Assembly: GCF_004349065.1 (NCBI RefSeq)
Contig: NZ_SMKZ01000012.1
Location: forward strand, 1 to 64,000
Origin: Jiangella asiatica
GTDB taxonomy: Bacteria; Actinomycetota; Actinomycetes; Jiangellales; Jiangellaceae
Reading direction: 5' to 3'
Length of the DNA: 64,000 nt
In this document: positions 35,956-44,814 of the stretch, piece by piece
How positions within the stretch are numbered: the first letter of the stretch is position 1
How the letters are laid out: the number at the start of each line of letters is the position of its first letter
Position numbers and translations under genes: made by a program
The notes under the pieces: model-generated
Told to the model about the DNA's origin: nothing
Database searches by the model: none
Seen by the model: the letters and a program-made list of their open reading frames with translations, nothing else

Positions 35956-38900
35956 TCATCGGCCGCACCCGGACTGGCGGAGGGTGATGTCCTTGATGGC
36001 CGGCTTGCCCGGGCGCACCCGGGTGGTCGCCGTGATCGGCTGCCACCCGCTCTTGACCACGATCAGCTCGATCGGGTTGGCGGAGCGGTCGAACCACGTG
36101 CCGTACTCGCCCTCGCGGTCGGTGAGCAGCGTGCGCGGTCCGGTGGCGGTCTCCAGCTGGACCACCGCACCTGGCAGTGGCGCCACCGTTCCGTCGCAGG
36201 CCTGCCCGCTGACCGTGCCGCCCAGCTGCCCCCAGGTGTCCGGCGGGGCGATCGTCAAGTGGACGGGGACCCCGGCGGCGTCGTACGGGGTGTCGTCGCG
36301 GGCCACCAGGGCGGCGGTGAGCTCGCCGGGCTGCTCCACCGCGGACGCGTCCAGGGTCACCGTCACCTCGGCCGTCTCACCGGGCTGCAGGGTCACCGTC
36401 GCCGGGTCGGTCGACAGCCAGCCGACCGCGTCGGTCGAGCCGCAATTCGCCCAGCCCGGCAGCAGCGCCGTCGCCGCCGTCAGCGCGCTGCCGGCGTTGC
36501 CGCCGACGGTGTGCAGGCCGCAAGCGCTGCCGGCCCGGTAGAGCGGGAGGGGCGCGTTCGGGATGGACGACCAGGTGTCGGTCGCAGGGTCGTAGGCGAA
36601 GCCCTCGTTGGTGATGACCCTGTCGCCCTCGGTGACGCCGCCGGAGATGAGGAGCCTGCCGTCGGCGGCCGTCGCGGCCGACCCCCACAGCGGCATCGGC
36701 AGGTCGGCGACGCGCTCCCAGGTGTCGGTGGCCGGGTCGTAGGCGTAGGCGGAGGAGAGGTCGTTGGCCTCCAGGCCGCGCACGCCGCCGGCGCAGTAGA
36801 GCTTGTCGCCGATGCCGCCGCACGACAGCAGCGCCGCCTCCTCCGGATAGTCGGCCACCTGCTCCCAGCGGCCCGCCGCCGGGTCCAGCCGGAGCACCGT
36901 CTGGTCGCCGCATTCGCCGCCTGGACAGCCGCCGACGACGTAGAGCTTGCCGTCGTGGACCGCGGAGCCGGCGCTGGTCATCGCCTGGGGCATGGTCGGA
37001 CCGGTCGACCAGGTGTCGGTGTTCGGGTCGTAGACGTCGACGTCCACCCGCTGTGCGCCGGTGGTGCTCCAGCCGCCGGCCGCGTAGAACCTGCCGCCGA
37101 CGAAGCCGCCGTACGGGCGCTGCCGGGGGCGCGGCATGGCGGCGAGCGGCTCCCATTCGCCGGCCGCGTCGCTGTACACGTAGGACTGTGCGGTGGCGCC
37201 GCCGCCGTTGCTGCCACCGAAGGAGTACAGCCGGCCGTCGTGGTACCCGACGGCGCTGTCGTAGACGGCGGACGGGTAGCTGGTCAGCAACGCCCACGGT
37301 GCGATCGGCTCACCGGCCGGCGGCGTCGCCTGCTGGGCCGTCCCGGTGGCGACACCGGGCTCCAGGTCGGGCCCGGTGCTGAAGTTGCCGCTGATCCGCT
37401 GCGTCGGCGCGCCGGCGCCCTGGGCGACCGGGGCCGCGGTGCCGGGACGCTCGGTGAGGTCGACGGTGGCCGGTGCGCTGCCCTCGTTGGCGACGGTGAT
37501 GGTCGCGGTCGTGCTGGAGCCCAGTTCGGCGGTGGCGTCGACGCCACCGCCGTCGTCGAGGGTGACCAGGCCCGCCGGCAGGTCGAGGCGTACCGGCGTG
37601 ACGCTGTCGGCGGTCACCGCCACGGTGGCCATCTCATCCGCATAGCGGGCTCGGCTACCCGTGAGCTGCCGCTCCCCAGCCGCCGCGAAGCTCCAGAAGA
37701 ACCCGTCGTCGAGGCCCGCGTCGTCGGGGGTGGCGACGGCGGTGAGCTCGGCCGGCGGAGCCAGGTCGCCGGTCACCGTCGCACCGACGATCGGTGCCGC
37801 GGTGTTGGCGTCGTGGACGTGTCCGAGCACGATGCCACCGTCGACGGTGTCGCAGTTGCGCTGGCCGACCACGACGTCGTCGACCTGCCACCGGCCGCTG
37901 AACGCGGAGTCGAACGTGAAGCGCAGCCGCGCGTCGGGCCTACCGGCCGCCGCCGGGATCGGGACCTGCAGCTCGTCGGTGATCCCGACGAGGCCGCTGT
38001 ACTCCCAGACCGTCTCCCAGGTGGTGCCCCCGTCGACGGACAGGTCGATGCCGACGCTGGCGGCCGAGGAGTAGTTGGTCTTCAACCACAGCGCCGGGGT
38101 GTCGACGCCGGTGAGGTCGATGACCGGGGAGACCAGGTCGGTGTCCTGCCGGCCGTCCTGGGGATACCAGACGCTGAAGACCGAGGCGTAGTTGCCTTCG
38201 CCGCCGGTGCGGTTGCGGTCGTCGCCGTGCGGGAACTGCCAGACCTGGCCGTTGCCGACGTGGTCGACGACGCTCCAGCCGGGCGGCGCGGCGTTCGGGT
38301 CGAACGTCTCGGTGTAGACGGTGTCGCGGTCGCGCTGCGCGTACCCCGGGGCGGTGCAGGCGTACTGGTCCGCGGTGAGAGCGACGTCGTGGGTGGTGTC
38401 CCCGGTCAGTTCGACCTGGGTGGTCTCAGCGACGTGGCCCGGGTACTCGGCGGCGACGGTCACCTCGTAGGCGTCGCCTGCGGGCAGCTCGATCTCGTAG
38501 CTGCCGTCCACCGGGTCGGTGTAGTACGTGCCGTCGGGGACGCCGTCGACGGTGATCGTGGCGTAGAGCGGCCAGCCGTGGTCCGAGCCTTCGGTCACGG
38601 TGCCCGTGAGCAGCGCGGTCTCGCGCGGTTCGAGGGCCAGCCCGAGCGTGGTGGTCTCGTCGGTGCGGACGGTGGCGGTGCCGCCGGCGTCGGCGTAGCC
38701 GAAGACCGAGGCCGTGACGTCGAACTCGCCGACCGGCGTCTGCACCGACCAGGTGCCGTCGGGCGCCGTGGTGAGCCTGCGGTCGGACGGGCCGGCGACG
38801 GTGACGGTCGCGCCGGCCAGCGGCTCTCCGGTGGCGGCGTCGGTGACCGTGCCGCGCAGCACGCCGGTGTCACCGCGCGGTGCCGCCTCGATGGCGGCGT

Positions 38901-40353
38901 AGATGTCGAGGTACCCCTCGCCGTACACGTTGTTGTCCGTCGCCGTGCCGCCACAGGTCGTGTCGTCGACGTCGATCGCCTTCTCGTCGAGCAGTGCCCG
39001 GGTGGCCTCGATGTCGCCGGCCACGGCCGGCGCGGCCGACCACAGCAGCGCCACCGCGCCGGACAGGTGCGGCGTCGCCATCGACGTGCCGCTCCAGCTG
39101 GCGTAGCTGTCGCCGGGGACCGACGAGCGCACGGCGACGCCCGGTGCGGAGATGTCCGGCTTGGTCTCGCCCTCGGCGCCGGGGCCGCGGCTGGACTGCG
39201 CGTCGATCACGCCGTTGGCGTCGTGCATGCCGGCGCTGTAGGTCACCGCTGCGTCGCCTGGGTTGTTGGCGCTGCCGCACCACGGGCCGGCGTTGCCGTT
39301 GGCGAAGGCCGGGAAGATGCCGGCGGCGATCCAGGCCTCGATCAGGTCGTCGTACCACCGCTCGGTGGTGGTGCCGCCCCAGGAGTTGTTGACGACGTGC
39401 GGGCGCAGGTCCGGCCGCGGGTTCAGGCCGTTCTGATCGGTCGGTGCCAGCATCCACTCGCCGGCGGCGAGCAGGGCGTAGCCGGAGCAGCCGTCGCCCT
39501 CGCAGCCCTTGGCCGCGATCCACCGTGCGCCGGGCGCGACGCCGATCTGGGCGCCCTCGCCGGTGCCGGTCATGGTGCCGGTGACATGAGTGCCGTGCCC
39601 ATCGTTGTCGCACGGCTGCGGGACACTGCCGGCGCACAGTTGGGTCGGGTCGTACCAGCTGTAGTCGTGGTCGAAGGTGCCGTCGCCGTTGTTGCCGCGG
39701 TACTGGTCGACCAGTGCAGGGTGGTCGAACTGCACACCGGTGTCGACGCTGCCGATGACGATGTTCTCGCCGCGGGTGCCGAAGTCGACCCAGGCGTCGT
39801 CCGCGCGGATGTCCTCGATGCCCCACTCGACCGCGTCCTGCACGCTCAGCGTCATCGCCTCGTGGCGCGGCTCGGGTAGTGCGTACTCCCCGGCCGGGGT
39901 CAGCTCGACCACCTCGGTCCGCCCGGCGAGCTGGCCGGCGAGCTCCTCGGAGCCCTCGAAGACGTAGATCGCGTTGGTGACGTGGAAGGCGTGGTAGTCC
40001 ACGCCGGCGCGGTCGAGCTGCTGGCGGACGGCGCGCTGGCTGCGCTCGGCGGTCGTCGTCAGGGCGTCGAGGACGGCGGCACCGCGCTCGTCCCAGTCCT
40101 CGATGGCGGCCGCGGCCGTGAGGTCGGCCTCGTCGTCGAACGTGACGAGGAAGTCGGCGCCGTCGCCGTCCTCCAGGTCGTCCAGCTCGTCGGCGAGGGT
40201 GGCATCGATCTTCGCTTCCGGTGCTGCGGAGGGGGTCGCCGGGTCGGGGTGACCGGCCTGCGGAGGAACGGCCTGGGCGGTGCCGGCCAAGAGGACTGCG
40301 GCCAGCAGGGCGGGTACGGCGGCCGCGGCCGGACGCCTCGGGGTGTGCCTCAC
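35956..40353 (-). CDS. Secreted multidomain subtilisin-like protease with Kelch repeats
   Basis: This 1465-residue protein has a signal peptide (PALLAAVLLAGTAQA), an I9-like propeptide (about 50-155), and an S8 domain (about 185-490) with Asp in VIGSVDTGVQFDHP, His in DNDGHGTHVTGTM and Ser in WSGTSMATPHLSGA. Two carboxypeptidase-regulatory-like domains follow, then a jelly-roll segment (GWSVVDHVGNGQVWQF), another regulatory-like domain, five Kelch-type blades (HDGRLYSFGG, VGGRFYAAGG, HDGKLYVVGG, IGDKLYCAGG, ADGRLLISGG), and a final regulatory-like domain. GTG 40353 follows GAGGAGC. It is divergent from a TrmB/LuxR-type regulator. It is probably a large extracellular or wall-associated protease. 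Confidence 0.92.
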   Translation of the reverse strand: MRHTPRRPAAAAVPALLAAVLLAGTAQAVPPQAGHPDPATPSAAPEAKIDATLADELDDLEDGDGADFLVTFDDEADLTAAAAIEDWDERGAAVLDALTTTAERSQRAVRQQLDRAGVDYHAFHVTNAIYVFEGSEELAGQLAGRTEVVELTPAGEYALPEPRHEAMTLSVQDAVEWGIEDIRADDAWVDFGTRGENIVIGSVDTGVQFDHPALVDQYRGNNGDGTFDHDYSWYDPTQLCAGSVPQPCDNDGHGTHVTGTMTGTGEGAQIGVAPGARWIAAKGCEGDGCSGYALLAAGEWMLAPTDQNGLNPRPDLRPHVVNNSWGGTTTERWYDDLIEAWIAAGIFPAFANGNAGPWCGSANNPGDAAVTYSAGMHDANGVIDAQSSRGPGAEGETKPDISAPGVAVRSSVPGDSYASWSGTSMATPHLSGAVALLWSAAPAVAGDIEATRALLDEKAIDVDDTTCGGTATDNNVYGEGYLDIYAAIEAAPRGDTGVLRGTVTDAATGEPLAGATVTVAGPSDRRLTTAPDGTWSVQTPVGEFDVTASVFGYADAGGTATVRTDETTTLGLALEPRETALLTGTVTEGSDHGWPLYATITVDGVPDGTYYTDPVDGSYEIELPAGDAYEVTVAAEYPGHVAETTQVELTGDTTHDVALTADQYACTAPGYAQRDRDTVYTETFDPNAAPPGWSVVDHVGNGQVWQFPHGDDRNRTGGEGNYASVFSVWYPQDGRQDTDLVSPVIDLTGVDTPALWLKTNYSSAASVGIDLSVDGGTTWETVWEYSGLVGITDELQVPIPAAAGRPDARLRFTFDSAFSGRWQVDDVVVGQRNCDTVDGGIVLGHVHDANTAAPIVGATVTGDLAPPAELTAVATPDDAGLDDGFFWSFAAAGERQLTGSRARYADEMATVAVTADSVTPVRLDLPAGLVTLDDGGGVDATAELGSSTTATITVANEGSAPATVDLTERPGTAAPVAQGAGAPTQRISGNFSTGPDLEPGVATGTAQQATPPAGEPIAPWALLTSYPSAVYDSAVGYHDGRLYSFGGSNGGGATAQSYVYSDAAGEWEPLAAMPRPRQRPYGGFVGGRFYAAGGWSTTGAQRVDVDVYDPNTDTWSTGPTMPQAMTSAGSAVHDGKLYVVGGCPGGECGDQTVLRLDPAAGRWEQVADYPEEAALLSCGGIGDKLYCAGGVRGLEANDLSSAYAYDPATDTWERVADLPMPLWGSAATAADGRLLISGGVTEGDRVITNEGFAYDPATDTWSSIPNAPLPLYRAGSACGLHTVGGNAGSALTAATALLPGWANCGSTDAVGWLSTDPATVTLQPGETAEVTVTLDASAVEQPGELTAALVARDDTPYDAAGVPVHLTIAPPDTWGQLGGTVSGQACDGTVAPLPGAVVQLETATGPRTLLTDREGEYGTWFDRSANPIELIVVKSGWQPITATTRVRPGKPAIKDITLRQSGCGR

Positions 40354-40472
40354 GCGGAGCTCCTCGGATCACGAGTCGGAAGCCGCGTCATCGGCGGCAC
40401 GAATCAGCACAAGAGGGGTGATGCCGACACGTGTCCGCGAAACTATCGGCGCCGTCGCGGGAACGCACGACC

Positions 40473-40502
40473 TGAGACGTGACGCACTAGAGTCACGTCT
40501 CA
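40473..40502. promoter_or_regulatory. 11-bp inverted repeat overlapping the regulator promoter
   Basis: TGAGACGTGAC (40473-40483) and GTCACGTCTCA (40492-40502) are perfect complements around an 8-nt loop. TAGAGT (40488-40493), a plausible -10, lies in its centre, and the regulator ATG is 3 nt past the right arm. The site could be an autoregulatory operator also controlling the divergent subtilase gene. Confidence 0.65.
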
Positions 40503-40505
40503 GCT

Positions 40506-41501
40506 ATGACATCGCACCCGCCAGATCCCGAACCGGTCAGCCGCCTGTCCGGCATCGGACTGACCCAGGCCGAGGAGACGGTCTACCGCGCGATGCTCGA
40601 CCTGGGCCCGGCCGCCAGCGGCGACCTCGCCCGCAGGGTGGGTTGGGGCGAGCGCGAGGTGCTGGCCGCGGTGCAGTCGCTGGAGGCGGCAGGGCTGGCC
40701 GGGCGTACCGCCACCCGGCCAGCCCGGTTCACCGCGGCGCCACCGGAGGTGGCGTTCGAGCCGCTGCTCATGCACCGGCAGCAAGAGCTGCAGGAGGTCC
40801 GGGCCGAGGTGCACCGCCTCCAGCACAGGTATCGCGAGAACCTGCTGGTGACATCTCCGGCGGACGCGCTCCAGCTGGTCACCGAGCCGGCCGCGATCGT
40901 GCAGCGGTTCGAGCAACTGCAACTGTCGGCGCGCTCGGAGGTCATGGTCTTCGACAAGCCGCCGTACGTGGGCTCCATCGAGGGCAACATCGAGATCGAG
41001 CTGCGCATGCTGGCGGCTGGGGTGCGCTACCGCGGCCTCTACGACCAGCAGGCGCTCGCCGAGCCGGCGAAGGTCCGCGCGCTGAGCGAGCTGATGGAGT
41101 CCGGCGAGCAGGCCCGGGCGATGGCCGAGCTGCCGATGAAGCTCGCCATCGCCGACCGCCAGGTGGCGATGCTGCCGCTGCGGGTCGAGGAGAGCACCGG
41201 CGCGCTGCTGGTGCACGCGTCGTCGCTGCTGGACGCGCTGTGCGCACTGTTCGAGACGCTCTGGAACGCCGCCGCGACGGTGAACCTGGCCCGTCCGGGC
41301 GGGCTCGACGAGATCCTCGGGCCCGACGAGCACCTGCTGCTCGGGCTGATCGCGTCCGGGGTCAAGGACGACGCCATCGGCCGCCAGCTCGGCGTCGGTC
41401 GGCGGACCGTGCAGCGGCGCATCACCGAGCTGCAGCAGCGCCTGGGCACCACCACCCGGGTCGGCCTCGTCGTCGAGGCCGCTCACCGCGGTTGGGTATG
41501 A
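40506..41501 (+). CDS. TrmB-like / LuxR-type transcriptional regulator
   Basis: The 331-residue protein has an N-terminal TrmB-like winged helix (GIGLTQAEETVYRAMLDLGP, EREVLAAVQSLEAAGLAGR), a central sensor region (about 80-240), and a C-terminal LuxR HTH (LGPDEHLLLGLIASGVKDDA, IGRQLGVGRRTVQRRITELQ). This architecture is common in actinomycetes beside secreted proteases. The divergent subtilase gene is the likely target. No RBS is seen before ATG 40506, consistent with a very short leader. Confidence 0.88.
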   Translation: MTSHPPDPEPVSRLSGIGLTQAEETVYRAMLDLGPAASGDLARRVGWGEREVLAAVQSLEAAGLAGRTATRPARFTAAPPEVAFEPLLMHRQQELQEVRAEVHRLQHRYRENLLVTSPADALQLVTEPAAIVQRFEQLQLSARSEVMVFDKPPYVGSIEGNIEIELRMLAAGVRYRGLYDQQALAEPAKVRALSELMESGEQARAMAELPMKLAIADRQVAMLPLRVEESTGALLVHASSLLDALCALFETLWNAAATVNLARPGGLDEILGPDEHLLLGLIASGVKDDAIGRQLGVGRRTVQRRITELQQRLGTTTRVGLVVEAAHRGWV

Positions 41502-41520
41502 GCGCGGCTTCGTCAGCGCG

Positions 41521-43914
41521 TCAGGCGACGTCGACGGGGGCGACCCCGCTGATGCGATGCACCGCGAACGAGCGGACCTCGCCGCTGCGGTGGTCGAACG
41601 CGGACAGCCAGCCGCCCTCGAGCCGGGCAGGGTCGACCAGCCGCTCGGTGGTGGCGCCGTGGTGGTCGACGTAGCCGATCCAGACCGTGGTGCCGCTCTC
41701 CAGGGCACGACGCAGGTCGGCCAGCGTGGCGGCGGCGCCGGTACGGCCCAGCCGGCCGGGTGCGGCGTCGGGCGGACGCTCGGCGCGTGAGCGGTCGCCG
41801 GCCCGCAGCGCTCGGACCGCCGCCCCCAAAAGCGTCTCCTCCGGCACCGACGGCTCGGCGAACCCCGGCCGCGGCACGGTCCGGACCACCGCCCGGCGCG
41901 GCTCGGCGCGCCCGATGACGATGGAGCCGTCGGCCGCCTCCGGCACCGGGCTGAACCCGAGCTGCCGCAGCCGCTCGACCAGCGTGTTGGCCGGCAGCGA
42001 GGACGCCAGCACGGTGGGTGCCAGCCGCCGCAGGCCCAGGCTGGACGCCCGCGGCTCGGCCATGATGGCGGCCAGCACGGCGTGGTCGTCGCAGCGGACG
42101 AACGACTGCGCGCTGCCCACCCGCAGCTGGCCGTGCGTGCGGGCGACATCGTCGACGAGGTACGTGAGCGGCTGCGGCACCGGCGTCCGGGAGATGGCGG
42201 CGAGGAACTCGTGCACGTCGGCCGCGGACCGCCCGGCGTCCAGGGCCCGGCGCAGCGACCCGGCGGTGAACCGGTGCACCGACGCGCCGCCGCGGCTCTC
42301 GACGTCGGAGATCAGGGTCAGCTCGCGCTCGAGGTCAGAGCGCAGCGGTCCGGGTGCGACGGCGGTGAGGTCGGCCTGGAGCAGCACGTGGTCCAGCGGT
42401 TGCGGCAGGCAGGCGCGGATGGCGTCGGCCGCGGCGCCGACGGCCTTGTCGTCGACCCGGCCGGCCAGCAGCGGGCGGACGAAGGAGGCCAGCGCGCCCA
42501 TGCCGGTGACGCCGACCTGTTCGGCCTCGCGCAGCGTCCAGCGGACGAGGTCGTCGCGGAACCGGCCGCCGCGCCGCGGTCGTCGCCACTGGACGGCACC
42601 GAGCACACCGACGAGGTCCGGCGCCGAGCCCGGGGGCAGATCGGCCAGTTCCTCCAGAGCCAGCCGCCGGTACTCCGGCGCGGCCGGGCGCTCGAGGTCG
42701 CGGCCCAGTGGCGCCACCGGACGATCGCGCTCGTCGCGGCTGCCGGCCACGCCCGCGACCCGGGTGGTGGTCAGCCAAGCCCGCGCCAGGACGGCCCAGC
42801 GCCGCGCCGGCTCCTCGCGCCGCCACGCGTCGAACTCCGGCGTCGGCAGCCACACCTCGTCGACGTCGTCGCTGGCAGCCAGCAGACCGGCGGCGAGCGC
42901 GATCTCGGCGATCAGCGCCCCGCCGGCCTCGTCGGTGTCGAGCAGCTCCGGCAGGCGGCGCAGGTCGCGTACGCCCAGCCCGCCGGTGCGCAGCACCGCC
43001 GGCGGCTCGGCCGACCAGGTGTCGAGCAGCAGTTCGACCTTGCGGACCAGGTCGAACGCGCCCGCGCCGGCGGTCCGGTCGACGGTGTCGGGATTGCGCT
43101 CGGTGACCGGCGGCCGCGGCGGCGCCGTGAGGACGTCGGTGTGTACGCCGCCACGCAGGTGCAGCGCGATCTCGCGGGGCAGCACGACCGTGGCGGAGTC
43201 GACCGGCACCAGCAGGCCCAGCGCGAGCAGCTGGTCGATCGGCGTCCGCGCGGACTCTCTGTCGACGTCGCGCAGGGCGTCGTCGATGCGGCCGGTGGGC
43301 GGCCCCGGCGTCAGCGCCGCGAGGGCGGAGCGGGCGTCGTCGGTCAACTGGTCGAGCAGTGCGCTGAGGGTGGTGGGATCGCTCAGGTAGGTGGCGAGCG
43401 CTTCGGCGGCGGCGCCGTGGTCGCCGTTCGACGACAACCCGAGCACACGCATGATGGTGGTCAGCCGGCTCGGCGACAGCGCCAGCAGCGCCTGCCGCGC
43501 CGGCGGTCCCAACCCGGCCGGATGCGGGCCCAGGATCTCGCGCACGATGTGCGGCACCCGAATGTCGTCGTCGGGCCCCCACGCCAGGGCCTGCGCGCGC
43601 AGCGTGCCCAGGGAGACGTCGACGGAGCCCGCCTCGGGCCCGGCCAGCGGCAGCGCCGCGCGCACGCCGTCCACCCCCACCGGCGACGGCAGCACGACGA
43701 GGGCGTCGAGAACCTGCAGTGTGAAACGGTCGAGACGATCGAGCGCCCGCACCGCCGAGGCGCGCGTGGTCGCGCGCGCCGCCAGCTGGCTGACGTCGAC
43801 CGGGACCGGGACAAGCAGGTCGGGCCGGGCGCGCAGCAGCGCGGCCAGCTCGTCGTCTGCCCGGGCACGCAGATCCTCCGCGAGGCTGCGCGCGGGCGTG
43901 TCGTTCCCGGTCAC
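41521..43914 (-). CDS. Helicase-associated / WYL-type large DNA-associated protein
   Basis: The 797-residue protein resembles the actinobacterial family annotated as helicase conserved C-terminal-domain protein. It has an N-terminal winged-helix region (RATTRASAVRALDRLDRFTL), XPB-N-like segments, and the block HVLLQADLTAVAPGPLRSDL, typical of the domain shared with XPB helicases. A C-terminal WYL-like strand set follows (WIGYVDHHGATTERLVDPAR, FAVHRISGVAP). No Walker A or DEAD motif is visible, so it is not an active helicase by itself. In actinomycetes it usually lies near an XPB-type helicase gene; none is present here. Confidence 0.78.
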   Translation of the reverse strand: MTGNDTPARSLAEDLRARADDELAALLRARPDLLVPVPVDVSQLAARATTRASAVRALDRLDRFTLQVLDALVVLPSPVGVDGVRAALPLAGPEAGSVDVSLGTLRAQALAWGPDDDIRVPHIVREILGPHPAGLGPPARQALLALSPSRLTTIMRVLGLSSNGDHGAAAEALATYLSDPTTLSALLDQLTDDARSALAALTPGPPTGRIDDALRDVDRESARTPIDQLLALGLLVPVDSATVVLPREIALHLRGGVHTDVLTAPPRPPVTERNPDTVDRTAGAGAFDLVRKVELLLDTWSAEPPAVLRTGGLGVRDLRRLPELLDTDEAGGALIAEIALAAGLLAASDDVDEVWLPTPEFDAWRREEPARRWAVLARAWLTTTRVAGVAGSRDERDRPVAPLGRDLERPAAPEYRRLALEELADLPPGSAPDLVGVLGAVQWRRPRRGGRFRDDLVRWTLREAEQVGVTGMGALASFVRPLLAGRVDDKAVGAAADAIRACLPQPLDHVLLQADLTAVAPGPLRSDLERELTLISDVESRGGASVHRFTAGSLRRALDAGRSAADVHEFLAAISRTPVPQPLTYLVDDVARTHGQLRVGSAQSFVRCDDHAVLAAIMAEPRASSLGLRRLAPTVLASSLPANTLVERLRQLGFSPVPEAADGSIVIGRAEPRRAVVRTVPRPGFAEPSVPEETLLGAAVRALRAGDRSRAERPPDAAPGRLGRTGAAATLADLRRALESGTTVWIGYVDHHGATTERLVDPARLEGGWLSAFDHRSGEVRSFAVHRISGVAPVDVA

Positions 43915-43972
43915 CCGCTCTACGGTACGGCGTTCATCAGGCGTGACGCGACCTGCGGCCGCTCGTCGGCGC

Positions 43973-44113
43973 TCAGAGCTGGCGCAGCCGTTCCAGGAGC
44001 TCGGCGCTGCGCTCGGCCGCCTCGGCCCGCGCCTCGCTGTCCGCCGCTCGCAGCTCCTCCGTGATGTCGGGGTCTACCGGAATCTCGAGTGGTTTGCGTC
44101 GCTCGACCGTCAC
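43973..44113 (-). CDS. Small charged helical protein
   Basis: The 46-residue frame starts at GTG 44113 and ends at TGA 43973. The product VTVERRKPLEIPVDPDITEE, then LRAADSEARAEAAERSAELL and ERLRQL, is a charged helix. A leftward TAATGT (44126-44121) lies 7 nt before the GTG, with TTGGCC 18 nt further upstream, predicting a leaderless transcript. High third-position GC supports coding. Function unknown. Confidence 0.6.
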   Translation of the reverse strand: MTVERRKPLEIPVDPDITEELRAADSEARAEAAERSAELLERLRQL

Positions 44114-44158
44114 ATGCGCGACATTACCGGGCACCGCCGTCGCCGGCCAAGGTGCGGT

Positions 44159-44758
44159 TCACCGATGCGGACGCCCCGTCAGGATGAGTACGACATCCTC
44201 CAGGTAGGCGTGCCGTTCGTCGGGATCGGCCGGCAGGACGCCTGGCGTGGAATGCGCGAGCTCGCCGTGTCCTAGGTACGCGCTGTACGCGAGCAGCGCG
44301 CGACGGCGCGCGTCGTCCGGCGGGAATCCCATCCGCTGGAAGAGGGAGACGATCAGGTCGATGCGTGCGGCGGTGACCCGGGCGAGTACGGACGACACTC
44401 GCGGCTCGCCGGCCGTGGCGAGCAACGCCGGGCCGACGGCGTCGCGTTCGGTCATGCCGATCACTCGGGCGATCAAACGACGCAGGAGCGTGACGGGGTC
44501 GTCGGAAAGATCCGCGATCTCGCCGATCACGTCGGTGGTGGTCCGCTCCTCCCAGCGGGCCAGGGCGGCGTCCAGCAGGGCCTCACGGTTGGCGAAGTGC
44601 CAGTAGAAGCTGCCTTTCGTGGTTCGGAGGCGGGCGGCGATCGGTTCGATCGCGACCGCGGCAACGCCACGTTCGGCGATGGCGGCCAGCGCAGCGTCGG
44701 TCCAGTCGTCCTTGGTGAGCCGTCGCTGAGGGCTTGCGTCGCTGCCGACCATTGCCAT
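44159..44758 (-). CDS. TetR family regulator, divergent from flavoprotein
   Basis: The 199-residue protein has a TetR HTH (TDAALAAIAERGVAAVAIEP, RLRTTKGSFYWHFANREAL) and a C-terminal helical ligand domain ending ILTGRPHR. The ATG is 44758 or 44752; the former is inside a palindrome. It is divergently transcribed from the FAD-dependent oxidoreductase gene, which is the presumed target, in the standard TetR-neighbour arrangement. The ligand is probably a substrate of that enzyme. Confidence 0.87.
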   Translation of the reverse strand: MAMVGSDASPQRRLTKDDWTDAALAAIAERGVAAVAIEPIAARLRTTKGSFYWHFANREALLDAALARWEERTTTDVIGEIADLSDDPVTLLRRLIARVIGMTERDAVGPALLATAGEPRVSSVLARVTAARIDLIVSLFQRMGFPPDDARRRALLAYSAYLGHGELAHSTPGVLPADPDERHAYLEDVVLILTGRPHR

Positions 44759-44794
44759 ACGGTACCGTACGGATACCATACGGCTACGTATGGT
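44755..44794. promoter_or_regulatory. Divergent TetR operator region with two palindromes
   Basis: TACGGTACCGTA (44758-44769) is a perfect 12-bp palindrome, and ACCATACG-GCTA-CGTATGGT (44775-44794) has perfect 8-bp arms. CCATACGG occurs at 44755 and 44776, 21 nt apart (two helical turns). The region covers both divergent promoters; TATGGT at 44789-44794 is a possible rightward -10. Confidence 0.75.
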
Positions 44795-44814
44795 GGGTCT
44801 CCGAGGGGGTCGTC

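Noticed and set aside
36259-39879. 1206-codon open frame on the plus strand opposite the subtilase
   Set aside because: Antisense shadow with no recognisable motif; the minus-strand subtilase has a full catalytic triad and domain order.
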